NCBI GenBank assembly: GCA_016707685.1
Contig: JADJHE010000016.1
Span: 38,164 to 102,163 of the forward strand
Length of the DNA stretch: 64,000 bases
From: Bacteroidota bacterium
Lineage (GTDB): Bacteria > Bacteroidota > Bacteroidia > 2-12-FULL-35-15
Direction of reading: 5' to 3'
A program made the translations under genes and the position numbers. Below, piece after piece: positions 8,602 to 17,024 of the stretch (position 1 is the first letter of the stretch; each line of letters begins with the position of its first letter). The notes under the pieces were generated by a model that was not told the origin of the DNA, ran no database searches, and saw only the letters and a program-made list of their open reading frames with translations.

Positions 8602-9237
8602 TTACGGAATATTCATGTATTTATGTGTTTGTAAAGAGGCGTGCCATTTCGGATTTGCCATAATGTAATCCACTATTAAGGGCATCATTTCCTTTGCTTT
8701 ACTCCATTCGGGCTGTAAAAACAGAATACAGTCTTTTGAAACATATGCTGCATTCTTTTCCGCCCAATCAAAATCACTTTTATTATGAATAATAATCTTA
8801 AGCTCACTTGCCTTTGAAAAGTTTTCGGGCAAAGGCGGACTTGTTTTTTTAGGTGAAAGACATACCCAATCCCAAGTACCCGTTAATGGATAAGCGCCAG
8901 ATGTTTCAATGAAAGTATCGATGCCTTTGCTTTTAAACTGGTCTGTAATGTAATTTAAATTGTATATGCTCGGCTCACCACCAGTAACAACTACTGCTTT
9001 TGCAGGAAACTTGCTTGCATTTTCTACTATTACATCCACATCTGTTGCAGGATGCAATTCGGCATTCCAACTTTCTTTTACATCACACCAATGGCAGCCT
9101 ACATCGCAACCACCGATTCGAATGAAATAAGCAGCTTTTCCAGAATGGTATCCTTCGCCTTGAATCGTGTAAAATTCTTCCATCAATGGAAGCATTTTCC
9201 CTTGATCTAATAATAATTGTTCTTGTTCTGTTTTCAA
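8602..9237 (-). CDS. queE: 7-carboxy-7-deazaguanine synthase QueE
   Basis: 211 residues. A small radical-SAM enzyme that contracts 6-carboxytetrahydropterin to 7-carboxy-7-deazaguanine in queuosine (tRNA) or deazaguanine DNA modification. The cluster motif is GGCDVGCHWCD, with the atypical spacing seen in many Bacteroidota QueE proteins; YTIQGEGYHSG precedes it and VVVTGGEPS follows. Complete and short, as usual for the family. It lies between bshC and the porE-like gene on the same strand with gaps of about 30 nt, so co-transcription is likely. No other que gene is in the window. Confidence 0.9.
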   Translation of the reverse strand: MKTEQEQLLLDQGKMLPLMEEFYTIQGEGYHSGKAAYFIRIGGCDVGCHWCDVKESWNAELHPATDVDVIVENASKFPAKAVVVTGGEPSIYNLNYITDQFKSKGIDTFIETSGAYPLTGTWDWVCLSPKKTSPPLPENFSKASELKIIIHNKSDFDWAEKNAAYVSKDCILFLQPEWSKAKEMMPLIVDYIMANPKWHASLQTHKYMNIP

Positions 9238-9268
9238 AATTATCCTAAAGCTCTAAATGAGCTCATTT

Positions 9269-10865
9269 TTAAAGTTCTAAAATAAGCAATTCAAAATCAA
9301 AAGGCTTTAACTCTTCCTTAATGATGGAGATAAATTGCTTTCCATGTTTTATGTAAAAAGGGGCAAAATTCTCATAGCGCTCCTGAAGTGTATCTTCAGG
9401 GAAAAATTTTGCTTTTATTTTTTTTATTTGATTGATACTCGTTTCTTGCTTTTGCTTTTCGGCACGAACAATCTTCGATTCTATATTTTTAATGCTGTTC
9501 AATGCCTTTTGCATTTCGGCTTCTACTGTTCCTTTTAATGTTGCATCAATACTCACCGCTTTTGTCATCACATCATCAAAAGTTGATGAAATACCAGCTT
9601 GCTCCGCTGTTAAATCCAAATTTCCACTCGCATTTTTAGTTACAAAGCTTTTATTCAATACATCAACATCTTGAAAAAGTCATTTACTGTCAAAACCTAA
9701 TTTACCAATTTGCTGATTCGTTTTTCATCGTTCAACAAAGCAAAATTACGAGACATTAAGATTGGAAAAACAATGTTATGATGATTAAACATTGCCTTGT
9801 ACTCCAACCAATAAGCCAATTCTCCAGGTCCACCTATATAGGCAACATTAGGCAAAATGCATTGCTGATACAAAGGACGTAAAACCACATTTGGGCTAAA
9901 TCGATCGGGATGCAATTCAATTTCAGTTACAATTGATTCTTTTGTAAACGTGATATCCGTATTCAATACACTAAACACATTTCCATCGTTTTCAATACGT
10001 TCACGAATACCATCTTTAATGTAAAAACAATTGATTTCGCGCGGTTTACCTGTGCGTTAAAACCTAATTTTGACAATTCATCGATACTTTGCTGAACGAT
10101 TGCATGGTTTGTATTGTCTAAAACATCGTCTTTAATAAACAATGCAAATTCTCTTTTTAATTCTTTAGCATCTGGATCCAATACTAACAATCCATATTCT
10201 TTAAATAACTGATGTACCATAAAACGAGTTGCTCCAGCTAAATCATGATGCTTCAAATAAGCTTGTTGAAACAATTCAATTAACTCATTTGCATTGGCAG
10301 AATCACCTAGAATCAGTTTTAATTCATCAATAACTGTATCCATCGAATAACTTTCTAATCGACCTACAGCGCCTTTTGCATGTTCATTGTTCCAGGTTAC
10401 TGTTTTGCCAAAAAGGTGAATGGATTGAATTTCGGCAAAATCATGATCTTCGGATGCCATCCAATAAATGGGTACAAAGTCATTCTCAGGATACTTCTTT
10501 TTTAGTTCTTCGGCTAAATTAATCGTTGAAAGTATTTTATAAATAAAATACATCGGTCCAGTAAATAAACACAGCTGATGACCTGTACAAACTGTAAACG
10601 TCTTTTTATCTAATAAAAGTTCGATGTTTTTTAATTGCAGAGTAGTATCTGTAATATTTACATATTGCTCTTTTAAAACACCAACAAGCGCTTCTCTATT
10701 GAGACCTTCATTACTTTTATCGGCAATTATTTGCTTAAATGATTCTAGTTTAGGGGAATAAGAATAAAATGGCTTTAATTGTTCTGTGCCATTTACATAA
10801 TCAATAAATAACTTCGAAAACTGTTTCGAATCCTTGAATGAAATGCTCTCTTTTTTTAATGTCAT
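9269..10865 (-). CDS. bshC: BshC, putative cysteine-adding enzyme of bacillithiol synthesis (frameshifted)
   Basis: The span codes for about 530 residues, the usual BshC length. Conserved pieces are FTVCTGHQLCLFTGPMYFIYK and PIYWMASEDHDFAEIQSI near residues 90-145, a Rossmann-like core (LLVLDPDAKELKR), and the distal PNVAYIGGPGELAYWLEYK. BshC adds cysteine to glucosaminyl-malate in the last step of bacillithiol synthesis. The gene is broken in three frames: one missing C near 10042 (restoring QVNPREINCFYIKDGIRERI) and one or more indels at 9660-9700. The distal part ends in a coiled coil (IKNIESKIVRAEKQKQE). It is the first gene of bshC-queE-porE. The breaks look like sequencing errors. Confidence 0.85.
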
Positions 10866-10873
10866 AATTCTTA

Positions 10874-10881
10874 CAAAGTTA
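10874..10881 (-). promoter_or_regulatory. Possible -7 element for bshC
   Basis: On the minus strand this reads TAACTTTG, fitting TAnnTTTG, 8 nt upstream of the bshC start, so any 5' leader would be only a few bases long. No clear -33 element. Confidence 0.35.
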
Positions 10882-10903
10882 ATGAATTTGTTCTGCTTCT
10901 ACT

Positions 10904-10911
10904 TACATTTG
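10904..10911 (+). promoter_or_regulatory. Possible -7 element for the NUDIX gene
   Basis: TACATTTG fits TAnnTTTG and lies 36 nt before the NUDIX start. The -33 element is not obvious at the usual distance. Confidence 0.4.
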
Positions 10912-10947
10912 CAATAATAATAGCGAGCTAATAAACATTAAAAAAGT

Positions 10948-11511
10948 ATGGAAAGTATCTACAATAATAATCCTTGGACAACATTAAAATCTGAAAAAGT
11001 ATACGATTCGCCATGGATTGGACTTACCAAACATGATGTATTGAACCCAAGTGGAAATCCTGGAACCTATTCAGTTGTTCATTTTAAAAATTTAGCAATT
11101 GGCGTTTTGCCATTGGACAAAGATTACAATACATGGATTGTTGGTCAGTACCGTTATCCTATCGAACAATATTCATGGGAAATACCAGAGGGCGGTGGAA
11201 AAAGAGATGTTCCTCCCATTGATTCTGCAAAGCGAGAATTGCTGGAAGAAACAGGAATTACAGCTCAGAAATGGACAAAAATTCAAGAGATGTATTTAAG
11301 TAATTCGGCAAGTGATGAATTTTGTATTTTATACATTGCTCAAGACTTGACATTTGGAGAATCGGAACCAGAAGACGATGAACAATTAGAAGTACGAAAA
11401 ATTCATTTTGATGAATTATACAAAATGGTTGAGAATGGTGAAATTACAGATAGTTTAACGGTAACAATTGTTTTAAAAGCAAAAATATTGATGTTGGAAG
11501 GAAAAATTTAA
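10948..11511 (+). CDS. NUDIX hydrolase, ADP-ribose pyrophosphatase-like
   Basis: 187 residues. The Nudix box is complete: EGGGKRDVPPIDSAKRELLEETGI, shown here by GG at residues 88-89 and REL-EE-TG at 101-108. The N-terminal part (WIVGQYRYPIEQYSWEIPEGG) is typical of the ADP-ribose/nucleoside-diphosphate-sugar pyrophosphatase group, which hydrolyses X-linked nucleoside diphosphates using Mg2+. Substrate not determinable from sequence. It ends tail-to-tail with the SiaC-like gene, overlapping it by a few bases. Confidence 0.85.
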   Translation: MESIYNNNPWTTLKSEKVYDSPWIGLTKHDVLNPSGNPGTYSVVHFKNLAIGVLPLDKDYNTWIVGQYRYPIEQYSWEIPEGGGKRDVPPIDSAKRELLEETGITAQKWTKIQEMYLSNSASDEFCILYIAQDLTFGESEPEDDEQLEVRKIHFDELYKMVENGEITDSLTVTIVLKAKILMLEGKI

Positions 11512-11896
11512 GCAGGTTCTAATTCGAACACTTCTTTGTATTGAAATGGAATTTTAATCATGTGTTCAAAATCTTGCCCCGCTTCTTTAATATCATCGTC
11601 ATCAAACACCAAGTAACTAAAACAGTATTTCCTTTATCGTAAATTTCTTTTAAACGATAAAAAACAAACAACAACATTTTAGCGGAGGAAACATTAAAGT
11701 ATTTAAGGTTAAATACAAATATGGTTACTTTATTAGGATTAGTTGCATACTCGTCTAGGAACTCCAATACGGGCTGGTAAAAATCGCGAGCATCTTGAGA
11801 TAATGAAATTCCTCTAATTTCAAACACACCATTTTCTTTATCCAGAATAATATCGGGATACACATCGGAGCGATTTATTTTAATAAGTTTAGCCAT
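11508..11896 (-). CDS. SiaC-like (DUF1987) regulatory phosphoprotein, frameshifted near the C-terminus
   Basis: About 130 residues. The pattern IILDKENGVFEIRGISLSQ, FYQPVLEFLDEY, FVFNLKYFNVSSAKMLL fits the DUF1987/SiaC family, whose known member is phosphorylated on a Ser/Thr by a SiaB-type kinase and dephosphorylated by a SiaA-type PP2C phosphatase to control c-di-GMP signalling. NVSSAK contains the expected phospho-site. The frame shifts at about 11615; in the next frame the C-terminus reads LVFDDDDIKEAGQDFEHM and ends at 11508, overlapping the NUDIX stop. No SiaA/SiaB homologue is in the window. Confidence 0.7.
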
Positions 11897-11939
11897 AGAG
11901 CACTACTAAAATAGAACCTTTATTTGAATAATGGAATTA

Positions 11940-13252
11940 TTATTGAATTACTTCACCATAAAGATCATAATCTTCGGCTGAAGTGATTTTAATTGTGGCA
12001 AAGTCGCCCACACGCACAAAGTTCGAATCTGCTTTTACCAGCACCTCATTATCTACTTCTGGGGAATCAAATTCGGTACGACCAATAAAGTAATCGCCTT
12101 CTTTTTTATCGAATAAAACTTTATAGGTTTTACCAATTTTATTTTGGTTCAATTCCATGGAGATGCCTTGTTGCAATGCCATTACTGCTTCGCAACGTGC
12201 TTGCTTTGTTTTGGCAGAAACATCATCTTTTAAAAGGTATGCATGTGTATTTTCTTCATGTGAATAACCAAAAATGCCTAAGCGTTCGAAGCGAGTTTGC
12301 TCCACCCACTCCAACATTTCTTCATGGTCCTTTTTTGTTTCACCTGGATAACCAGCAATCAAAGTCGTACGAAGCGCAATGCCTGGTACTTTATCACGAA
12401 TTTGATTTACTAGATCAATTGTTTTTTGCTTGGTTGTTCCTCTGCGCATACTTTTCAGCATGTTATCTGAAATGTGTTGCAAAGGCATATCTAGGTAGTT
12501 GCAAATATTTTTACGTTCGTTCATTACATCCAATACTTCCATTGGGAAACCTGCTGGGAATGCATAATGCAAACGAATCCATTCAATACCTTCTACATCT
12601 GATAAATTGCGAAGTAATTCGGCAAGATTTCTCTTTTTGTATAAATCCAATCCGTAATACGTCAAATCTTGTGCAATCAGCATCAACTCTTTGGTGCCAT
12701 TTTTTGCAAGATGCTTTGCTTCTTTCACCAATTCTTCAATTGGTTTGGAAACATGTGCTCCACGCATCAATGGAATTGCGCAGAATGAGCAAGGACGATC
12801 ACAACCTTCTGCAATTTTAAAATAGGAATAATGATGAGGTGTTGTCAACAAACGTTCACCCACCAATTCGTGTTTATAATCAGCTTTTAATGTTTTTAAT
12901 AAACGAGGTAATTCACGCGTTCCAAAATAACCATCAACATTTGGAATTTCTTTTTCTAAATCGGGTTTGTAGCGCTCGCTTAAACAACCTGTAACATATA
13001 CTTTATCAACCAATCCTGCTTCTTTTGCTTCTGAATAGCGAAGAATGGTATCAATACTTTCTTGCTTTGCATTATCAATAAAGCCACAGGTGTTGATGAT
13101 TACGATGCTCGAATCATCAGCAGTACTTTCATGTTCAACTTGAAAATTGTTTGCTTTCAATTGCCCCATCAACACTTCGCTATCAACGATATTTTTTGAG
13201 CAACCCAATGTAACTACATTGACTTTATTTTTTTTTAGGGTTTTGTTTTCAT
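11940..13252 (-). CDS. rimO: RimO, ribosomal protein S12 methylthiotransferase (frameshift in first codons)
   Basis: A radical-SAM methylthiotransferase that thiomethylates the conserved Asp of S12. Three parts are visible: the N-terminal UPF0004 domain (GCSKNIVDSE, INTCGFI, TGCLSERY with three cluster Cys), the radical-SAM core (GCDRPCSFCAIP) and the C-terminal TRAM domain (about the last 65 residues). LMRGAHVSKP and the LDMPLQHISD region separate RimO from MiaB. The frame is open from TTG at 13208, but ATG at 13252 followed by one missing base in the A-run near 13235 gives MKTKTLKKNKVNVVTLGC, so the real start is almost certainly 13252. Confidence 0.9.
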
Positions 13253-13301
13253 TATTATAGGATTAATAGGATTAAAGGATTTCACCATATGTCCCATTTT
13301 A

Positions 13302-13674
13302 CTAAACAGAAATTCGTTTTATATCACAACTTTTATTGCCAAAGTTTATTAATAATCCTGTTTTCACTTTTGATGCTTTCAGATAAGCTATTACTTGGTT
13401 TCTAAACAAGATAGGCATTATTCCTGTTACTGCTTTCACTTCAACTATCACACTATCCTCAACCAGTAAATCACATTTAAAAACACCAACACGTTTATTC
13501 ATAAAATGAAGCTCGAAACGTCTCTCACTATCATATTTTAAACCAATATCGTTAAGAGCTATAATTAAAGCATTATGATAATTTATTTCTCTGAATCCAG
13601 GCCCAAGAGTTGAATGAACTTTAAATGCACAAGAAATGATTTTTTGTTAATGTGTCTTTAATTATTTCACTCAT
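13302..13674 (-). CDS. GxxExxY protein (frameshifted)
   Basis: About 125 residues of the GxxExxY family: the name-giving motif appears as GPGFREINYHNAL, followed by LNDIGLKYDSERRFEL and EVKAVTGI, then IAYLKASKVKTGLLINFG. The ending resembles a PD-(D/E)XK-like fold (IVEVKA), but the biochemical function of the family is not established. The gene starts at 13674 (MSEIIKDTLT) and needs one extra A in the run near 13645 to join the frame 13302-13502. It sits between rimO and ftsY. These proteins are frequently found as isolated genes in Bacteroidota. Confidence 0.75.
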
Positions 13675-13715
13675 AGATTAAAATCAGTGTAATCTTAAAA
13701 TCTTCTTAATCAACT

Positions 13716-14669
13716 CTATTGTTTAAATAAGCTATCAACGAATTCGTGTTTATTGAACACTTGCAAATCTTCGGCTTTTTCGCCCACTCCAATGTATTTT
13801 ACAGGAATTTTGAAGGTGTCAGAAATTCCAATTACAACTCCACCTTTTGCTGTACCATCTAATTTGGTTAATGCCAATGCATTCACATCGGTAGCAGCAG
13901 TAAACTGTTTGCATTGCTCTATTGCATTTTGTCCTGTAGAAGCATCCAACACCAATAAAATTTCGTGAGGAGCATCAGGAACAACTTTGCGCATTACATT
14001 TTTAATTTTAGTAAGCTCGTTCATTAAGTTTACTTTGTTATGTAAACGACCAGCGGTATCAACAATTACAACATCTGCATTTTTTGCAACAGCCGAACTT
14101 AAAGCATCAAAGGCAACCGAAGCTGGATCAGCATTCATGCCTTGTGATACCAAACTAGCTCCTGTGCGGTCGCTCCAAATTTTAATTTGATCAACAGCTG
14201 CTGCTCTAAATGTATCAGCAGCTCCAATAACAACTGATTTGTTGGCTAATTTGTATTGATGAGAAAGTTTACCGATAGTAGTTGTTTTACCAACTCCATT
14301 TACTCCAACAACCATAATTACGTAGGGCTTTTTATCAGTAGGAACAGAGAAATCGGCTTTATCTTCCATTCCATTTGAAACAAGCATTTCGGCTATTTCT
14401 TCACGAAGGATATCATTTAGTTTGGATGTTTCGATTTTGCGTTCTTTGGCAACACGCGCTTTAATGCGATCAATAATTTTCATGGATGTATCCACACCTA
14501 CATCGGAAGTTAAAAGTATTTCTTCCAAATTTTCTAATACTTCGTCATCCACAGTAGCTTTCCCCATGATGGCATTTGCCAGCTTGCTGAAAAAGCTTTG
14601 TTTGGTAACAAAAAGTCCTTTGTTTAAACTTTCTTTTTTTTCCTTACTAAAAAAACTAAAAATACCCAT
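13716..14669 (-). CDS. ftsY: FtsY, signal recognition particle receptor
   Basis: 317 residues. The SRP-type GTPase receptor that docks ribosome-nascent chain complexes at the inner membrane. The N domain is at residues 20-100. The G domain has the P-loop GVNGVGKTTT, DTFRAAAVDQ, DTAGRLHN and TKLDGTAKGG, all intact. It has a short N-terminal region lacking the long acidic A domain, as in most Bacteroidota. It follows DUF4295 on the same strand but an intrinsic terminator lies between them. Confidence 0.95.
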   Translation of the reverse strand: MGIFSFFSKEKKESLNKGLFVTKQSFFSKLANAIMGKATVDDEVLENLEEILLTSDVGVDTSMKIIDRIKARVAKERKIETSKLNDILREEIAEMLVSNGMEDKADFSVPTDKKPYVIMVVGVNGVGKTTTIGKLSHQYKLANKSVVIGAADTFRAAAVDQIKIWSDRTGASLVSQGMNADPASVAFDALSSAVAKNADVVIVDTAGRLHNKVNLMNELTKIKNVMRKVVPDAPHEILLVLDASTGQNAIEQCKQFTAATDVNALALTKLDGTAKGGVVIGISDTFKIPVKYIGVGEKAEDLQVFNKHEFVDSLFKQ

Positions 14670-14696
14670 TCATCAGATGTTACATATTGAAACAAT

Positions 14697-14725
14697 AAAA
14701 GCTTCCCCTGTAATTGAGGAAGCCT
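14697..14725 (-). terminator. Intrinsic terminator between DUF4295 and ftsY
   Basis: On the minus strand, GCTTCCTC pairs with GGGGAAGC (8 bp, one wobble) around a 7-nt loop and is followed by TTTT. It ends the rpmG-DUF4295 transcript 28 nt upstream of the ftsY start codon, so ftsY depends on readthrough or another promoter. Confidence 0.65.
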
Positions 14726-14750
14726 TTACAAATCGATTAAGATTCTAAAA

Positions 14751-14906
14751 TTATTTAGAAGCTAAAAAATCTTTGATGTGATCGTTGTGAACGATTTCTT
14801 CTTTAAATGCGTAAGCACCAGTTTTTGGTGATTTTACCATTTTAATCACTTTTGTAAAGTCTTTTCCTTTACCAGATTTAAGTGTCGCAACTACTTTCTT
14901 TGCCAT
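14751..14906 (-). CDS. DUF4295 small protein
   Basis: A 51-residue basic protein too short for many gene finders: MAKKVVATLKSGKGKDFTKV..., ending IKDFLASK. It matches the DUF4295 family, which in Bacteroidota is conserved directly after the L33 gene and before ftsY. Function is not established; the size, charge (about 13 Lys) and fixed position suggest a ribosome-associated role. The start at 14906 is the only plausible ATG and it lies 70 nt after rpmG. Confidence 0.85.
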   Translation of the reverse strand: MAKKVVATLKSGKGKDFTKVIKMVKSPKTGAYAFKEEIVHNDHIKDFLASK

Positions 14907-14976
14907 TTCGTTATGAGTTTAGAGTTTGTAAAATGATGCTGGGAACAGTCCCAAACACTCAAAAACAAATCAGTTA

Positions 14977-15159
14977 TTATTTAATTTCTTTGTGAACAGT
15001 TACTTTTTTCAAGATAGAGTTGTATTTTTTTAACTCTAATCTCTCAGTAGTGTTTTTCTTGTTTTTCGTAGTGATGTAACGAGAAGTTCCTGGCATACCG
15101 CTAGTTTTGTGTTCGGTACACTCCATAATCACTTGAATTCTGTTGCCTTTCTTTGCCAT
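14977..15159 (-). CDS. rpmG: 50S ribosomal protein L33
   Basis: 60 residues, the full length of L33. MAKKGNRIQVIMECTEHK then TSRYITTKNKKNTTERLELKKYN is the typical sequence. It has one Cys only, so it is the zinc-free (C-minus) form. A TAnnTTTG promoter lies just upstream, and DUF4295 follows on the same strand. Confidence 0.95.
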   Translation of the reverse strand: MAKKGNRIQVIMECTEHKTSGMPGTSRYITTKNKKNTTERLELKKYNSILKKVTVHKEIK

Positions 15160-15185
15160 TGTTCTTTATTTTCAAAATTGGGATG

Positions 15186-15217
15186 CAAATGTAATTATTT
15201 TTAATTCAAATTCACAA
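15186..15217 (-). promoter_or_regulatory. Promoter for rpmG-DUF4295
   Basis: On the minus strand, TTG (15217-15215), 21 nt, then TACATTTG (15193-15186). This fits the Bacteroidota -33/-7 pattern and places transcription start about 20 nt before the rpmG ATG. It gives L33 its own promoter, independent of rpmB. Confidence 0.6.
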
Positions 15218-15268
15218 CTTTTATAAAAAATCGTTATTTAATTTTATTCAAGGCGCTATCTTCCTTCA

Positions 15269-16625
15269 TTAAGCCTCTATTTCGGCAACTGTTTTTACCA
15301 ATCTACCCGATAAAACTTCCGGCTCAGCGGTTGTAATCAATATATCGTCCTCAATACGGACGCCAATATTCCACCATTTAGGATCGCAATCCGAACCCGC
15401 AGGAATATAAATACCCGGTTCAACTGTAATAACATTGCCAGGAAACAATTTTCCATAATTTCCAGCATCGTGCACATCCAATCCAAGGTAATGTGAGGTT
15501 CCATGAAAGAAATACTTCATAAAATCGTTTGAATTTTTGATGATGCCCAAATCTAGTAATCGCTTTTGAATTACCTGCACAGCTGCTTTGTGGGTTGCTC
15601 TAAACTCCACTCCTGCTTTACACGCTTTAATTCCTGCTTCCTGAGCTTCTAAAACAATATTGTAAATGGCCTTTTCTTCCCCCGAAAACTTGCCGTCCAC
15701 GGGAATTGTTCGAGTTACATCAGCAGTATAACCATGATATTCAGCTCCAGCATCCACAACCAATAAATCGCCACCATCTAGCTTTTTACGATTGGTTTCG
15801 TAATGCAAAATGCAGGAGTTTTCGCCTCCACCAACAATTGAATTGTATCCTTCGTATTCAGCGCCTTGGCGTTTAAACATAAATTCAACCACTGCTTGGG
15901 CTTCAAATTCGGCCGAATTGGGCTCCAAGGCACGAATCATTTCGGCATGAGCCAAACAGGTAATGTCAATAGCTTTGCGCATCAATACAATTTCTTCAGG
16001 CTGCTTTACCTCTCTCAAAGTCGACATCCAGCCTTCAAGGTTAAAATTATCTACGTTTTTACGCTTGTAATCGGTTTTAGCGCGAAAACTTTTAATAAGA
16101 CTATACAAATCACCTTTGTCTTCCTTATCATCTCTTACATCATCGAATAGCTCTAAATGAAATATTCGATAAAATTTATCAAAATCAATTTTAAAATCGA
16201 CAAATTGCTTATTGATTAGAATTGTAGTAAAACCCAATTGCGATTTAACACCCTCTTTGCCTAAAATTCGGCCTGTCCATGCTTCCTGACTTGGATTTTT
16301 ATCCTGAACAAAAAATCAATTCATTCGTTACAATTGTATCGTAAAATGTTTGTGGTTCTTTAAAAATAAACAGAACAGCATTGGGCTCCAATAAACCTGT
16401 TAAGTAATAAAAATTAGGATCTTGGTGGTACAGATACTTGGTATCATTAGCGCGCTGACGCTCGGGATTGGTGAAAAATACCGTACAAGAACTATCAGGC
16501 ATTAACTTACGCAAAGCCTCTCTTCTTCCTTTGTGGAAGTCTTTCGACAATAGATCGGTATCATAGCTTTGTGAAAAAACCAATGAACCTATTAAAAAAG
16601 TAAGAAGTGTGAATGTATGTCGCAT
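15269..16625 (-). CDS. Exported M24 aminopeptidase P-type peptidase (frameshifted)
   Basis: About 450 residues that remove an N-terminal residue before proline. A signal peptide (MRHTFTLLTFLIGSLVFSQS) sends it to the periplasm or outside. Then comes the aminopeptidase P N-terminal domain (DSSCTVFFTN, YLYHQDPNFYYLTGL) and the M24 'pita-bread' domain with the dinuclear metal ligands: VVDAGAEYHGYTADVTRT (two Asp), FFHGTSHYLG (His), TVEPGIYIP (Glu) and GVRIEDD (Glu). One surplus T in a T-run near 16309 splits it; correcting it gives FVQDKNPSQEAWTGRILGKEGV. It lies between rpmB and rpmG, genes that are normally adjacent in this phylum. Confidence 0.88.
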
Positions 16626-16633
16626 TTTGTAAA

Positions 16634-16668
16634 ATAAAAAAACGTTACCACTAATGTAGCAACGTTTT
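16634..16668 (-). terminator. Intrinsic terminator after rpmB
   Basis: On the minus strand AACGTTGC pairs with GTAACGTT (8 bp, one wobble), followed by TTTTTTTATTTT. It lies between the rpmB stop and the start of the exported aminopeptidase. Confidence 0.7.
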
Positions 16669-16691
16669 TATATAAATAATTTAATAAAAGA

Positions 16692-16931
16692 TTATTTCTT
16701 CAAGAATCCTTTAGAACGTGCTTCTTTCAAAACAGCAGAAATACCGTTTTTGTTGATAGTACGCAATGCAGAAGTAGAAATACGCATTGTAATCCATTTG
16801 TCTTCTTCAGGGATATAGAATTTTTTAACTTTTAAGTTCACATTGAACTTACGTTTCGTTTTAGTGTTAGAGTGAGATACATTGTTACCCACAATCGCTT
16901 TTTTTCCGGTGATTTCGCAAACTCTTGACAT
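16692..16931 (-). CDS. rpmB: 50S ribosomal protein L28
   Basis: 79 residues, full length for L28: MSRVCEITGKKAIVGNNVSHSN, KTKRKFNVNLKVKKFYIPEE, and the basic end VLKEARSKGFLKK. It has its own promoter and terminator, so in this genome it appears to be monocistronic. Confidence 0.95.
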   Translation of the reverse strand: MSRVCEITGKKAIVGNNVSHSNTKTKRKFNVNLKVKKFYIPEEDKWITMRISTSALRTINKNGISAVLKEARSKGFLKK

Positions 16932-16975
16932 CGTATTTTGTATTAAAAATGTTCTTTTTTTATATTTTGGGAGTG

Positions 16976-17007
16976 CAAATAACGTAAAAATTATTTAATC
17001 TGACAAA
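16976..17007 (-). promoter_or_regulatory. Promoter for rpmB
   Basis: On the minus strand TTTG (17007-17004), 20 nt, then GTTATTTG (16983-16976), close to the -33/-7 TTTG-N19-21-TAnnTTTG pattern. The -7 TTTG is exact but TA is not. Confidence 0.4.
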
Positions 17008-17024
17008 ATATTCTCTAAAAAAAT

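Noticed and set aside
12176..12820. Long plus-strand ORF (214 codons) antisense to rimO
   Set aside because: It has an unconvincing composition and lies wholly inside rimO, whose radical-SAM motifs are clear.
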